Assembly: GCF_039544205.1 (NCBI RefSeq)
Contig: NZ_BAABLF010000027.1
Location: 1 to 64,000 of the forward strand
Direction of reading: 5' to 3'
Length of the DNA stretch: 64,000 nucleotides
DNA from: Ferrimonas gelatinilytica
GTDB lineage: Bacteria; Pseudomonadota; Gammaproteobacteria; Enterobacterales; Shewanellaceae
Position 1 is the stretch's first letter; every line of letters begins with the position of its first letter. The notes beneath the pieces are model-generated. The model saw nothing but the letters and a program-made list of their open reading frames with translations, was not told the origin of the DNA and did not search any database. Made by a program: the position numbers and the translations under genes. This document shows, one piece after another, positions 42,321 to 51,828 of this stretch.

Positions 42321-43697
42321 GTGAGTGTACCGATTTGGCAAGGTTGTGTGGCGTCACTCCAGGAGGAGTTGCCGGCACAGCAATTCAGCATGTGGATCCG
42401 ACCGTTGCAATCGGAATTGATGGGCAACACCCTGGTTCTGTACGCGCCAAATCGCTTCGTGCTGGACTGGGTTCGGGACAAGTACCTGGATAAGATCACT
42501 GCTTTTCTTCATCAGGAACTAGGTGACCAGGCTCCGACCCTGCAATTCGATATTGGGTCCCGCCCGGAGGCCCGGCCGAAAGTCTCTGTGGGACAGTCAC
42601 CGCGCACTGTCACTGCCCAGCAACCGGTCTCCCGACCAGAACCGGCACCGGTGCAGCCTGCTTCCGCCAGCGGCCCTCGCAGCAACATCAACCTGAACTA
42701 TCAGTTCGACAACTTCGTTGAGGGTAAGTCGAACCAGTTGGCCCGCGCGGCGGCCACCCAGGTGGCGGATAACCCTGGTGGCGCTTATAACCCTCTGTTC
42801 CTTTATGGCGGTACCGGACTGGGTAAAACCCACCTGCTGCACGCGGTAGGGAATGGCATCATGAAGAACAAGCCCAACGCCAAGGTGGTGTATATGCACT
42901 CCGAGCGGTTTGTTCAGGACATGGTGAAGGCGCTGCAAAATAACGCCATTGCCGAGTTTAAGCGGTATTACCGCAGCGTCGATGCGTTGTTGATCGATGA
43001 CATTCAGTTCTTTGCCAACAAGGATCGCTCTCAGGAGGAGTTTTTTCACACCTTCAATGCTCTGCTTGAGGGCAATCACCAGATCATCCTGACTTCGGAT
43101 CGTTATCCCAAGGAGATCGATGGGGTGGAGGATCGACTCAAGTCCCGCTTTGGCTGGGGTCTGACGGTGGCGATCGAGCCGCCTGAGCTGGAGACCCGGG
43201 TGGCGATCCTGATGCGCAAGGCCGAGGAGAGCAAGATCCACCTGCCCGACGAGGTGGCGTTCTTCATCGCCAAGCGGTTGCGTTCCAATGTGCGGGAGCT
43301 CGAGGGGGCGCTGAACCGGGTGATAGCCAACGCCAATTTTACCGGCCGCCCCATAACCATCGATTTTGTTCGTGAAGCCCTGAGGGATCTTCTGGCTCTG
43401 CAAGAAAAGTTGGTAACGATTGATAATATTCAGAAAACGGTGGCAGAGTATTACAAAATCAAGGTGGCCGACCTACTCTCGAAGCGACGTTCCCGATCCG
43501 TGGCCCGACCCCGACAGGTGGCGATGGCCCTGGCCAAGGAGTTGACCAACCACAGCCTGCCCGAGATCGGTGATGCCTTTGGTGGGCGTGACCACACCAC
43601 AGTACTGCATGCTTGCCGTAAGATTGGGGAGTTGCGGGAAGAGAGCCACGACATTAAAGAAGATTACGCCAACCTGATCCGAACATTGTCTTCCTGA
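42321..43697 (+). CDS. dnaA: Chromosomal replication initiator DnaA
   Basis: 458 aa from a GTG start at 42321 with GGGGAAG upstream. Domain I (about 1-85, begins SVPIWQGCVASLQEEL), a variable Pro-rich linker (about 86-125), the AAA+ domain with Walker A GGTGLGKTHLLHAVG and DDIQFFANK, and the C-terminal DNA-binding domain with GRDHTTVLHACRKI. It binds DnaA boxes at oriC, 5 kb away, and probably its own promoter. dnaN follows 15 bp downstream. Confidence 0.97.
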   Translation: MSVPIWQGCVASLQEELPAQQFSMWIRPLQSELMGNTLVLYAPNRFVLDWVRDKYLDKITAFLHQELGDQAPTLQFDIGSRPEARPKVSVGQSPRTVTAQQPVSRPEPAPVQPASASGPRSNINLNYQFDNFVEGKSNQLARAAATQVADNPGGAYNPLFLYGGTGLGKTHLLHAVGNGIMKNKPNAKVVYMHSERFVQDMVKALQNNAIAEFKRYYRSVDALLIDDIQFFANKDRSQEEFFHTFNALLEGNHQIILTSDRYPKEIDGVEDRLKSRFGWGLTVAIEPPELETRVAILMRKAEESKIHLPDEVAFFIAKRLRSNVRELEGALNRVIANANFTGRPITIDFVREALRDLLALQEKLVTIDNIQKTVAEYYKIKVADLLSKRRSRSVARPRQVAMALAKELTNHSLPEIGDAFGGRDHTTVLHACRKIGELREESHDIKEDYANLIRTLSS

Positions 43698-43712
43698 TAG
43701 GGACGAGCACCG

Positions 43713-44813
43713 ATGCAATTTTCCATTACCCGGGATGCGCTGTATAAGCCCTTACAACTGGTTTCCGGTGCCGTTGAACGGCGCCATAATCTGCCGATCC
43801 TCGCCAATGTGCTGCTGGAGGTCTCTGGCGACCTGCTCAAGATCACTGGTACCGATCTGGAGGTTGAACTGGTCGGCCAGGTTCCGCTGCAGGGCGAGGT
43901 TCAGCCCGGTCGTATCACGGTTCCGGCCCGCAAGTTCCTGGATATCTGTAAGAGCCTTCCCGACGATGCCGAGATCGCCATTGCTCAGCAGGAGAACCGC
44001 CTGTTGATCCGCTGTGGTCGCAGCCGCTTCTCTTTGGCAACGCTGCCGGCGGAGGAGTTCCCGGACCTGGGGGACTGGCAGGGGGAACTGCAGTTTACCC
44101 TGCCGCAGGGCGTCTTGAAGTCATTAATCGAGTCAACCCAGTTCTCGATGGCACACCAGGATGTTCGTTACTACCTCAATGGGATGCTCTTCGAGACCGA
44201 AGGTAAGGTACTGAGAACCGTGTCCACCGATGGCCATCGTCTGGCGGTGAGCCAGCGCAGCATCGATGCGGACCTGCCGCAGAAACAGGTGATCGTGCCT
44301 CGCAAAGGGGTGGTGGAACTGGCCCGCTTGTTCGAGGATGAATCGGCCGAGATCACTCTGTGCATCGGAGATTCCAGCATTCGCGCGGTTACCCGGGATG
44401 CCATCTTCACCTCCAAACTGGTGGATGGCCGCTTCCCCGATTACAGACGGGTGCTGCCGAAGGATGGCGATAAGGTCGTGTTGGCAGATCGGGACCTGCT
44501 GAAGCAGGCGTTTGCCCGAGCCTCGATTCTCTCCAATGAAAAGTTTCGTGGCGTCCGCCTGCTGCTGGAAAATGACAAGCTCACCATTACTGCCAACAAC
44601 CCTGAGCAGGAGGAGGCGGAGGAGGTCCTGGACATCGAGTATGGCTATCCCAACCTGGAGATTGGCTTTAACGTTTCCTACGTTCTGGACGTGCTTAATG
44701 CCTTGAAAGAACCCACGGTCAAAGTGACCCTGGGTGGGCCCAACAGCAGTGCCCTTTTTGAAGGGGGCGAGAGCGGCGAGTCGCTTTACGTGGTGATGCC
44801 GATGCGACTCTGA
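43713..44813 (+). CDS. dnaN: DNA polymerase III sliding clamp (beta subunit)
   Basis: 366 aa, exactly the E. coli length. Three repeated clamp domains; the C terminus YVVMPMRL is the conserved clamp end. It tethers polymerase III and organises mismatch repair and Hda-mediated DnaA inactivation. The stop TGA overlaps the recF ATG by one base (TGATG). Confidence 0.97.
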   Translation: MQFSITRDALYKPLQLVSGAVERRHNLPILANVLLEVSGDLLKITGTDLEVELVGQVPLQGEVQPGRITVPARKFLDICKSLPDDAEIAIAQQENRLLIRCGRSRFSLATLPAEEFPDLGDWQGELQFTLPQGVLKSLIESTQFSMAHQDVRYYLNGMLFETEGKVLRTVSTDGHRLAVSQRSIDADLPQKQVIVPRKGVVELARLFEDESAEITLCIGDSSIRAVTRDAIFTSKLVDGRFPDYRRVLPKDGDKVVLADRDLLKQAFARASILSNEKFRGVRLLLENDKLTITANNPEQEEAEEVLDIEYGYPNLEIGFNVSYVLDVLNALKEPTVKVTLGGPNSSALFEGGESGESLYVVMPMRL

Positions 44814-45880
44814 TGGCCCTGTCGCAACTTCAGATCCGCCATTTTCGCAACATTGAGACCGCCAGCCTTACCCCGGCCGGCGGTCTTAATCTTATTTATG
44901 GCGCCAATGGTAGCGGTAAAACCAGTGTCCTGGAGGCGATCTGGTACCTGAGCCTGGGGCGTTCATTTCGTACCCACTTGGCACCCCGGGTGATTCAGCA
45001 TGAACAACCCCAGTTCACCCTCTTTGGCCGCCTTGAACAGGGGGATCGGCTCGGGATCCAGCGCCCTCGCGAGGGTGACAATGACGTTCGCATCAACGGA
45101 GAGCGTCCCAGGCGACTGGCTGAGCTGGCGGCGCGCATGCCGCTGCAATTGATCAGTCCGGAGAGTTTCTCCCTGTTGCTGGATGGGCCCAAGGCGCGGC
45201 GGGAGTTTATCGATTGGGGAGCTTTCCATACCGACCCGCAGTTTCTCGGCGTGTGGAGCCGCTATCGGCGCCTGTTGAAACAGCGAAACCAGTTGTTACG
45301 TCAGCCCGGCGCCGCCCGCCAGATAAGCGTTTGGGACACCCAGACGGCGCATTATGGAGAGTGGCTTACCCGGCTGAGAAGTAACTGGGTAAATTCGTTA
45401 AATGGTGCGCTGAAGGGTATAATGGAGCCGTTTTTACCTGACGTACCGATCCGGGTCAGCTTCAGCCAGGGATGGGATGTAAAAACGCCGTTGGAACAGC
45501 TTCTGAGTCATAACTTGGAGCGCGATATTCAACTCGGCTACACGGTTTCCGGCCCCCATAAGGCGGACCTGCGTTTGCGCGTGAATAAACTGCCGGCTCA
45601 GGATGCTCTATCCCGCGGTCAGCTTAAACTGCTGGTTTGCGCATTGAAGATCGCACAGGGTCGGGTTTTGAGTCAGCAGCAACAGCGTGGTTGCCTCTAT
45701 TTGGTGGATGACCTGGCGTCCGAGTTGGATCACGGACGTCGCACCCTGCTGTTGGAGCAATTGCAACACACCGGCAGCCAGGTATTCGTTACGGCCATCG
45801 AGCCGGAACAGCTGGCTATGGTCCCATGGGGCCGAAAGTTCCACGTGGAACATGGCCGGATCACGGAACAGACAGACTAA
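44813..45880 (+). CDS. recF: Recombination mediator RecF
   Basis: 355 aa. ABC-type SMC-like ATPase with P loop GANGSGKTSVL (30-40) and the C-terminal DDLASELD Walker B region. It loads RecA at gaps with RecO and RecR. Its 3' end encodes a parS-like palindrome (45837-45852). It overlaps dnaN by one base and lies 14 bp ahead of gyrB. Confidence 0.96.
   Translation: MALSQLQIRHFRNIETASLTPAGGLNLIYGANGSGKTSVLEAIWYLSLGRSFRTHLAPRVIQHEQPQFTLFGRLEQGDRLGIQRPREGDNDVRINGERPRRLAELAARMPLQLISPESFSLLLDGPKARREFIDWGAFHTDPQFLGVWSRYRRLLKQRNQLLRQPGAARQISVWDTQTAHYGEWLTRLRSNWVNSLNGALKGIMEPFLPDVPIRVSFSQGWDVKTPLEQLLSHNLERDIQLGYTVSGPHKADLRLRVNKLPAQDALSRGQLKLLVCALKIAQGRVLSQQQQRGCLYLVDDLASELDHGRRTLLLEQLQHTGSQVFVTAIEPEQLAMVPWGRKFHVEHGRITEQTD
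45837..45852. promoter_or_regulatory. parS site 1, inside the recF 3' end
   Basis: The 14-bp perfect palindrome GTTCCACGTGGAAC sits in a 16-bp window matching the ParB site TGTTCCACGTGGAACA at 15 of 16 positions. It is about 8.5 kb from oriC. Confidence 0.8.
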
Positions 45881-45894
45881 TCAGAGACAGGCGA

Positions 45895-48312
45895 ATGGCA
45901 GAAAACAGCTACGATTCCTCGAGTATTAAGGTCCTCAAAGGCCTGGACGCGGTGCGTAAGCGTCCCGGGATGTACATCGGTGATACCGATGATGGTACCG
46001 GCCTGCACCACATGGTGTTCGAGGTGGTGGATAACTCCATCGACGAAGCCTTGGCTGGTCACTGTAATGACATCGTGATCACCATCCATGCCGATGGTTC
46101 CCTTTCGGTGCGTGATGATGGCCGGGGGATCCCCGTGGACATGCACGCAGAGGAGGGCGTGTCCGCCGCCGAGGTGATCATGACGGTGCTGCACGCCGGG
46201 GGTAAGTTCGATGACAACTCCTACAAGGTATCCGGTGGCCTGCACGGCGTTGGGGTGTCGGTGGTCAACGCCCTGTCCGATAAACTGGAACTGACCGTAC
46301 GTCGTCAGGGTCATGTACACGAACAGACCTACCATCTCGGTGAGCCCGAATCGCCGCTTAAGGCGGTTGGAGATACCGATAAGACCGGTACCACTATCCG
46401 TTTCTGGCCGAGCCCCACCATATTCTCCGATGTGACCTTCCACTGGGACATCCTGGCCAAGCGGGTGCGTGAACTCTCCTTCCTCAACTCCGGGGTCTCC
46501 ATCCGTTTGCTGGACGAGCGAGACGGCAAGGAGGAGCACTTCTGCTACGAAGGCGGGATACAGGCGTTCGTTGAGTTCCTCAATACCAACAAGACCCCGA
46601 TCAACCAGAACATCTTTTACTTCAATACTGAACGGGAAGATGGCACCGCGGTTGAGATCGCGATGCAGTGGAACGATGGTTTCCAGGAAAACATCTACTG
46701 CTTCACTAATAACATTCCCCAGCGTGATGGGGGAACACACCTGGCCGGTTTTCGTGCCTCGCTCACCCGGACCCTGAACACCTACATGGACAGGGAGGGG
46801 TACAGCAAGAAAGCGAAAACCTCCGCGTCCGGTGATGACGCCCGTGAAGGTCTGACTGCCGTGATCTCCGTGAAGGTGCCGGATCCCAAGTTCTCCTCCC
46901 AGACCAAAGACAAACTGGTCTCCTCGGAGGTGAAAACAGCGGTTGAGCAGGCGATGGGCGAGAAGCTGGCTGAGTACCTGTTGGAGAACCCCGGTGAAGC
47001 CAAGGTGGTCGTGAACAAGATCATCGATGCCGCCCGCGCTCGGGAAGCGGCCCGTAAGGCCCGTGAGATGACCCGTCGCAAAGGGGCTCTGGATCTGGCA
47101 GGTCTGCCAGGCAAGCTGGCGGATTGTCAGGAGAAAGACCCGGGTAAATCCGAACTCTACATTGTGGAGGGTGACTCCGCTGGCGGTTCTGCCAAGCAAG
47201 GCCGCAACCGGAAGAATCAGGCGATCCTGCCGCTCAAGGGGAAAATCCTCAACGTGGAGAAGGCACGCTTCGACAAGATGCTGTCTTCCCAGGAGGTCGC
47301 AACCCTGATCACCGCCCTGGGCTGCGGTATCGGCCGGGATGAGTACGATCCGGAGAAAACCCGGTACCACAACATCATCATCATGACGGATGCGGATGTC
47401 GACGGCTCCCACATCCGTACCTTGCTGCTGACCTTCTTCTACCGGCAGATGCCGGAGTTGATCGAGCGGGGCTACATCTACATTGCCCAGCCACCGCTGT
47501 ATAAGGTGAAGAAGGGCAAGCAGGAGCGCTACATCAAGGATGAGCCGGCCCTGATCGAGTACCTGACTACCCTGGCACTGGATAGCGCGGCTCTGCACGT
47601 GAACAGCGAAGCGCCAGGGATCAGCGGTGAGGCACTGGAAAAACTGGTGTACCAGTTCCGTGATGTAGAGGCCGTGGTGGAGCGTCAGAGCCGCCGTTAC
47701 CCGATCTCTCTGCTCAAGCAGTTGATCTATACAGCACCGATATCCGAGGCTGAACTGAAGGATAAGGCTGCCATTACCCAGTGGACAGATGGCCTGGTCA
47801 GCACTCTGAATGAGTTGGATCTCGAGGGTGCCAGCTATCGCTTCGAGCTGGAGGAGGAGGGTGAGCGTGAGGTCTGGCTGCCGAAGCTTATCCTGCGCCA
47901 GCATGGGGTTGAATCCGATTACCTTCTAACGTTCGATTTCTTCCACTCCAGTGACTACCGCAAGATAGTGGCCCTGTATGATGCCCTGGCCGACCTGGTA
48001 GAGGAGGGGGCCTACATGCGCCGTGGTGAGCGTCGCTTCCCTATCAGCAGCTTTGAGCAGGGCCTGGACTGGCTGATCAAGGAGTCCAAGCGTGGTCTCT
48101 ATATTCAGCGCTACAAAGGGCTGGGCGAGATGAACCCGGATCAGCTGTGGGAAACCACCATGGATCCGGAAACCCGTCGCATGCTGCAAGTGACTATCGA
48201 GGACGCCATCGGCGCTGACCAACTGTTCAATACCTTGATGGGGGATCAGGTGGAGCCGCGTCGGGAGTTCATTGAGCGCAACGCTCTGGCGGTGGCCAAC
48301 CTGGACGTTTAA
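45895..48312 (+). CDS. gyrB: DNA gyrase subunit B
   Basis: 805 aa (E. coli 804) from the ATG at 45895 (MAENSYDSSS); the frame stays open further upstream inside recF, but the conserved N terminus starts here. GHKL ATPase motifs (DNSIDEA, DDGRGIPVD, GGLHGVG), Toprim motif EGDSAGGSAKQGRNRK and DADVDGSHIRTLLL are all present. With GyrA it introduces negative supercoils. Last gene of the dnaA-dnaN-recF-gyrB run. Confidence 0.97.
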   Translation: MAENSYDSSSIKVLKGLDAVRKRPGMYIGDTDDGTGLHHMVFEVVDNSIDEALAGHCNDIVITIHADGSLSVRDDGRGIPVDMHAEEGVSAAEVIMTVLHAGGKFDDNSYKVSGGLHGVGVSVVNALSDKLELTVRRQGHVHEQTYHLGEPESPLKAVGDTDKTGTTIRFWPSPTIFSDVTFHWDILAKRVRELSFLNSGVSIRLLDERDGKEEHFCYEGGIQAFVEFLNTNKTPINQNIFYFNTEREDGTAVEIAMQWNDGFQENIYCFTNNIPQRDGGTHLAGFRASLTRTLNTYMDREGYSKKAKTSASGDDAREGLTAVISVKVPDPKFSSQTKDKLVSSEVKTAVEQAMGEKLAEYLLENPGEAKVVVNKIIDAARAREAARKAREMTRRKGALDLAGLPGKLADCQEKDPGKSELYIVEGDSAGGSAKQGRNRKNQAILPLKGKILNVEKARFDKMLSSQEVATLITALGCGIGRDEYDPEKTRYHNIIIMTDADVDGSHIRTLLLTFFYRQMPELIERGYIYIAQPPLYKVKKGKQERYIKDEPALIEYLTTLALDSAALHVNSEAPGISGEALEKLVYQFRDVEAVVERQSRRYPISLLKQLIYTAPISEAELKDKAAITQWTDGLVSTLNELDLEGASYRFELEEEGEREVWLPKLILRQHGVESDYLLTFDFFHSSDYRKIVALYDALADLVEEGAYMRRGERRFPISSFEQGLDWLIKESKRGLYIQRYKGLGEMNPDQLWETTMDPETRRMLQVTIEDAIGADQLFNTLMGDQVEPRREFIERNALAVANLDV

Positions 48313-48330
48313 ACCCAAGCTACGTGTGAA

Positions 48331-48356
48331 AAGGCAGCCGGTTGGCTGCCTTTTTT
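48331..48356 (+). terminator. Terminator of gyrB
   Basis: Perfect stem AAGGCAGCC (48331-48339) / GGCTGCCTT (48344-48352) and a T run that ends in the first base of the adjoining parS site. Confidence 0.9.
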
Positions 48357-48371
48357 GTTCCACGTGAAACA
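48356..48371. promoter_or_regulatory. parS site 2, after gyrB
   Basis: TGTTCCACGTGAAACA matches the bacterial parS consensus TGTTTCACGTGAAACA at 15 of 16 positions. It is intergenic and joins the gyrB terminator. About 11 kb from oriC. Confidence 0.88.
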
Positions 48372-48420
48372 TCCGACACGCGGTACTCTGATTTGGACGA
48401 CCCTCAGGACAGAGAGCAGC

Positions 48421-48449
48421 AAAAAGGCGCCCCCACAGGGCGCCTTTTT
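48421..48449 (-). terminator. Terminator of guaC
   Basis: Perfect 12-bp stem AAAAAGGCGCCC (48421-48432) / GGGCGCCTTTTT (48438-48449), five-base loop. It lies 16 bp beyond the guaC stop and could also stop readthrough from gyrB. Confidence 0.88.
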
Positions 48450-48464
48450 CTTTTCGGAGTCGCG

Positions 48465-49502
48465 TCAGTTATAGACGCGGTTTTCCTGCTCATTCACCCG
48501 AATGAAGGTGGTGCGTTTGGTTAGCTCCTTGAGCTTGCGGGCACCGACATAGGTGCAGGTGGAGCGGACACCGCCGAGGATATCCTGAACGGTGTTTTCA
48601 ACCGGACCACGGTAGGGCAGCATGACGGTCTTACCTTCGGAAGCCCGGTACTTGGCGACGCCACCGTTGTGTTTATTCATAGCGGTATCAGAGCTCATGC
48701 CGTAGAAGGCGACGAAGGTTTTGCTCTCCTTCTCGACCCGCTCGCCACCGGACTCGTCGTGGCCCGCCAGCATGCCACCGAGCATGACAAAATCGGCACC
48801 GCCGCCAAAGGCCTTGGAGACATCACCAGCGCAGGTGCACCCACCGTCACCGACGATCTGGCCACCCAGCCCGTGAGCGGCGTCAGCACACTCTATGATG
48901 GCGGAGAGTTGGGGGTAGCCCACACCGGTTTTTACCCGTGTGGTGCAGACTGAGCCCGGGCCAATACCCACTTTCACGATGTCAGCACCGGCCAGGATCA
49001 GCTCCTCGGACATCTCTCCGGTCACGACGTTGCCGGCCACGATCACCTTGCTGGGGAAGGCAGCTCGCACCCTGGAGATGAATGTCACGAAGCTTTGCTG
49101 GTAACCGTTGGCCACATCGATACAGATGAAACGCAGGGAGGGAAAGTCGTTCATCAGGGTAGAGAGCTTGTCAAATTCACGCTCGGACGTACCGGTGGAA
49201 ACCATGATGTGCTGGTAGATCTTCTCATCCTGGGCACCCAGAAACTCGCTCCACTGCTCAATGCTGTAGTGCTTATGCACGGCGGTTAGCATCTCGTGCT
49301 CGGCCAACGCGGCCGCCATCTCGAAGGTGCCGACGGTATCCATATTGGCGGCAATGACGGGAACCCCGGTCCATTCGCCCTCGGCATGCTTGAAGGTGAA
49401 GCTACGACGAATGTCGACTTCGGAGCGGCTTTGGAGAGTGGAGCGCTTGGGTCGGAACAGGACGTCTTTGAAGCCCAGTTTGATGTCAGATTCGATATGC
49501 AT
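48465..49502 (-). CDS. guaC: GMP reductase GuaC
   Basis: 345 aa (E. coli 347). Reduces GMP to IMP with NADPH in purine salvage. TIM-barrel with the catalytic Cys in GIGPGSVCTTRVKTGVGYP and the N terminus DIKLGFKDVLFRPKRS. There is no CBS domain, so it is not IMP dehydrogenase. Single gene with its own promoter and terminator. Confidence 0.96.
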   Translation of the reverse strand: MHIESDIKLGFKDVLFRPKRSTLQSRSEVDIRRSFTFKHAEGEWTGVPVIAANMDTVGTFEMAAALAEHEMLTAVHKHYSIEQWSEFLGAQDEKIYQHIMVSTGTSEREFDKLSTLMNDFPSLRFICIDVANGYQQSFVTFISRVRAAFPSKVIVAGNVVTGEMSEELILAGADIVKVGIGPGSVCTTRVKTGVGYPQLSAIIECADAAHGLGGQIVGDGGCTCAGDVSKAFGGGADFVMLGGMLAGHDESGGERVEKESKTFVAFYGMSSDTAMNKHNGGVAKYRASEGKTVMLPYRGPVENTVQDILGGVRSTCTYVGARKLKELTKRTTFIRVNEQENRVYN

Positions 49503-49614
49503 GGTCTAAATCCCGGATACTACTTGCGGAAAATAAGCAGCGGGATCGAGACTGGAGAGGAGATTCAAACCAGCACAAACCCGCCATAAAAAAGCGTACG
49601 CACCGGTTTTGGGC

Positions 49615-49642
49615 ATTATAGGGAGCTCGCTTGAACAGCCAA
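49615..49642 (-). promoter_or_regulatory. Promoter of guaC
   Basis: On the minus strand, -35 TTGGCT (49637-49642), a 16-bp spacer and perfect -10 TATAAT (49615-49620), about 110 bp upstream of the start codon. Confidence 0.55.
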
Positions 49643-49685
49643 CCGTTTTGTTTGGAACAGTCTGTTCTTCTTAATAGACAATTAA

Positions 49686-49708
49686 AAAGGCCGCCCGAAG
49701 GCGGCCTT
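49686..49708 (-). terminator. Terminator of glyQS
   Basis: Stem AAAGGCCGCC / GGCGGCCTTT around CGAA (about 49686-49708), followed on the minus strand by TTAATTG. It lies 20 bp beyond the glyS stop. Confidence 0.85.
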
Positions 49709-49727
49709 TCTCTGGCTTGAAAATCTC

Positions 49728-51821
49728 TTACTGTTGCAGCAAAGAGATGTCACCCACCTGCATAAACAGACGACGCAGCTGCTTCAACAGCGCTTGTCGA
49801 TTGGCCCTGAGGGCGGGCTCATCGGCGTTAACCATAACGTTGTCGAAGAAGTTATCTACCGACTCGCGCAATTCCGCGAGCTTCACCAGCCCCTGTTGGT
49901 AGTTGCCCTGGGCGTACAGCGGGGTAACGGCGCTGCTCACCTCCTTAAGCTTGGCGGCCAGGGCTTGCTCGGCGCTTTCCTGCAAGAGAGATGGGTCGAT
50001 CTCATCGGAGATCTCGCCCTCGACCTTGGCGAGGATATTGCCGACCCGTTTGTTGGCGGCAGCCAGGGCCTCGGCGGCATCGAGGCTGCGGAAGTGCTGC
50101 ATCGCCTTGACGCGCTGATCGAAGTCCAGGGGGCGGGTGGGACGCAGTGCCAGTACCGCCTGAATCACATCCACGGGGAAACCCTGCTCCTGGTACCAGG
50201 CGCGGAAGCGGGCCAGCATGAAGTCGACCACCTGATCGCACACCTTGACCGCATGTTTAGGGTCATTATCCAGCTTGCCCTGTTCCGCAAACAGGCTGTA
50301 GCTGTAAGCGGCCAGGTTGAAGAGATCCAGCGGCAGCGCTTTTTCCACGGCGATACGCAGTACCCCGATGGCGGCACGGCGCAAAGCGAAGGGATCACGA
50401 TCCGCTTTCGGCGGTTGGCCGATACCGAAGATCCCGACCAGTGAGTCCATCTTGTCGGCGATGGCCAGGGCCTGGGCAACGCCACTGCCGGGCAGGGCAT
50501 CACCGGCATAGCGCGGCTGGTACTGCTCGTTAAGGGCCACTGCGACCTCTTCGGCTTCACCGTCGTGGCGGGCGTAGTGCATCCCCATTACACCCTGGGT
50601 GTCGGTGAACTCGAATACCATGTTGGTCATCAGGTCACACTTGGAGAGCAGGCCGGCGCGGGCCGCATGTGCCTCGTTGGCGCCGATCAGCTTGGCCACA
50701 TGGGCGGCCATGCCCTCGATTCGGTCGGTCTTGTCCTTGAGTGTGCCCAGCTGTTTCTGGAACAGCACCGACTCCAGCCGGGGCAGCTGTTCGATCAGCT
50801 TCTGTTTCTTGTCGGTGTTGAAGAAGAACTCCGCATCCGCCAGACGGGGGCGGACCACTTTTTCATTGCCTTCGATCACCTGACGGGGATCTTTGGACTC
50901 GATATTGGAGACAAAGATGAACTTGGGAAGCAGCTTGCCCTGTTTGTCGTATACCGGGAAGTACTTCTGGTCGCCCTTCATGGTGTAGACCAGTGCCTCG
51001 GCTGGCACGTTCAGGAACTCGGCCTCGAAGGAGGCGGTCAGCACCACCGGCCACTCAACCAGGGAGGTCACCTCCTCCAGCAGGTCGTCGTCCATATCGG
51101 CCATACCACCGATCTCGGCTGCGGCCGCTTCCAGGTCTGCCTTGATCTTGGCCTTACGAGCCTCATAGTCGGCCATGACGTAGTGGCCATCCAGCAGGCA
51201 CTGCGGGTAGCTGTCGGCAGAGTCGATGGTGAATTTCGGCTCACCCATGAAGCGGTGGCCCTGGAGGGTGGTACCGCTTTTCACCCCAAGAATCGTGGCA
51301 TCGATCGATTCGGTTCCGAACAGCAGGGTGACGGTCTTAACCGGACGGATAAATTGGGTATCGTAATCGCCCCAGCGCATCGGCTTGGGGATCGGCAGCT
51401 TGGCCAGAGCCTGACTGACCAGTTCGGGCAGCAGGGTCTGCACCGGCTGTCCCTTGACCTGCGCCTTGTGCAGTAGCCACTCACCCTTGTCGGTGCTCAG
51501 TCGGCTCGCCTCGGCGACGGTAATGCCGCAGCCCCGGGCCCAGCCTTCGGCCGCTTTGGTGGGGTTGCCATCGGCATCGAAGGCGGCTTTGGTGGCCGGG
51601 CCACGTTTTTCGACGATCTTATCCGGCTGCGCTGCCGCCAGGTCCGCCACTTTTACTGCCAGGCGGCGGGGAGAGGCGAACCACTGAACGTCACCATGAG
51701 GCAGTTCCGCCTTGTCCAGGCCGTCGGTCAGGTTGGCGGCAAAGGACTCCGCCAGGGTACGCAGGGCTTTGGGCGGCAGCTCTTCGGTGCCGATCTCAAC
51801 CAGGAATACTTGCTCAGTCAT
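49728..51821 (-). CDS. glyS: Glycyl-tRNA synthetase beta subunit
   Basis: 697 aa (E. coli 689). It begins VFLVEIGTEELPPKAL, the conserved start, and the C-terminal region includes the DALR-type anticodon-binding domain. With GlyQ it forms the alpha2beta2 bacterial enzyme and supplies the tRNA-binding function. It starts 7 bp after glyQ. Confidence 0.96.
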   Translation of the reverse strand: MTEQVFLVEIGTEELPPKALRTLAESFAANLTDGLDKAELPHGDVQWFASPRRLAVKVADLAAAQPDKIVEKRGPATKAAFDADGNPTKAAEGWARGCGITVAEASRLSTDKGEWLLHKAQVKGQPVQTLLPELVSQALAKLPIPKPMRWGDYDTQFIRPVKTVTLLFGTESIDATILGVKSGTTLQGHRFMGEPKFTIDSADSYPQCLLDGHYVMADYEARKAKIKADLEAAAAEIGGMADMDDDLLEEVTSLVEWPVVLTASFEAEFLNVPAEALVYTMKGDQKYFPVYDKQGKLLPKFIFVSNIESKDPRQVIEGNEKVVRPRLADAEFFFNTDKKQKLIEQLPRLESVLFQKQLGTLKDKTDRIEGMAAHVAKLIGANEAHAARAGLLSKCDLMTNMVFEFTDTQGVMGMHYARHDGEAEEVAVALNEQYQPRYAGDALPGSGVAQALAIADKMDSLVGIFGIGQPPKADRDPFALRRAAIGVLRIAVEKALPLDLFNLAAYSYSLFAEQGKLDNDPKHAVKVCDQVVDFMLARFRAWYQEQGFPVDVIQAVLALRPTRPLDFDQRVKAMQHFRSLDAAEALAAANKRVGNILAKVEGEISDEIDPSLLQESAEQALAAKLKEVSSAVTPLYAQGNYQQGLVKLAELRESVDNFFDNVMVNADEPALRANRQALLKQLRRLFMQVGDISLLQQ

Positions 51822-51828
51822 TGTGTTC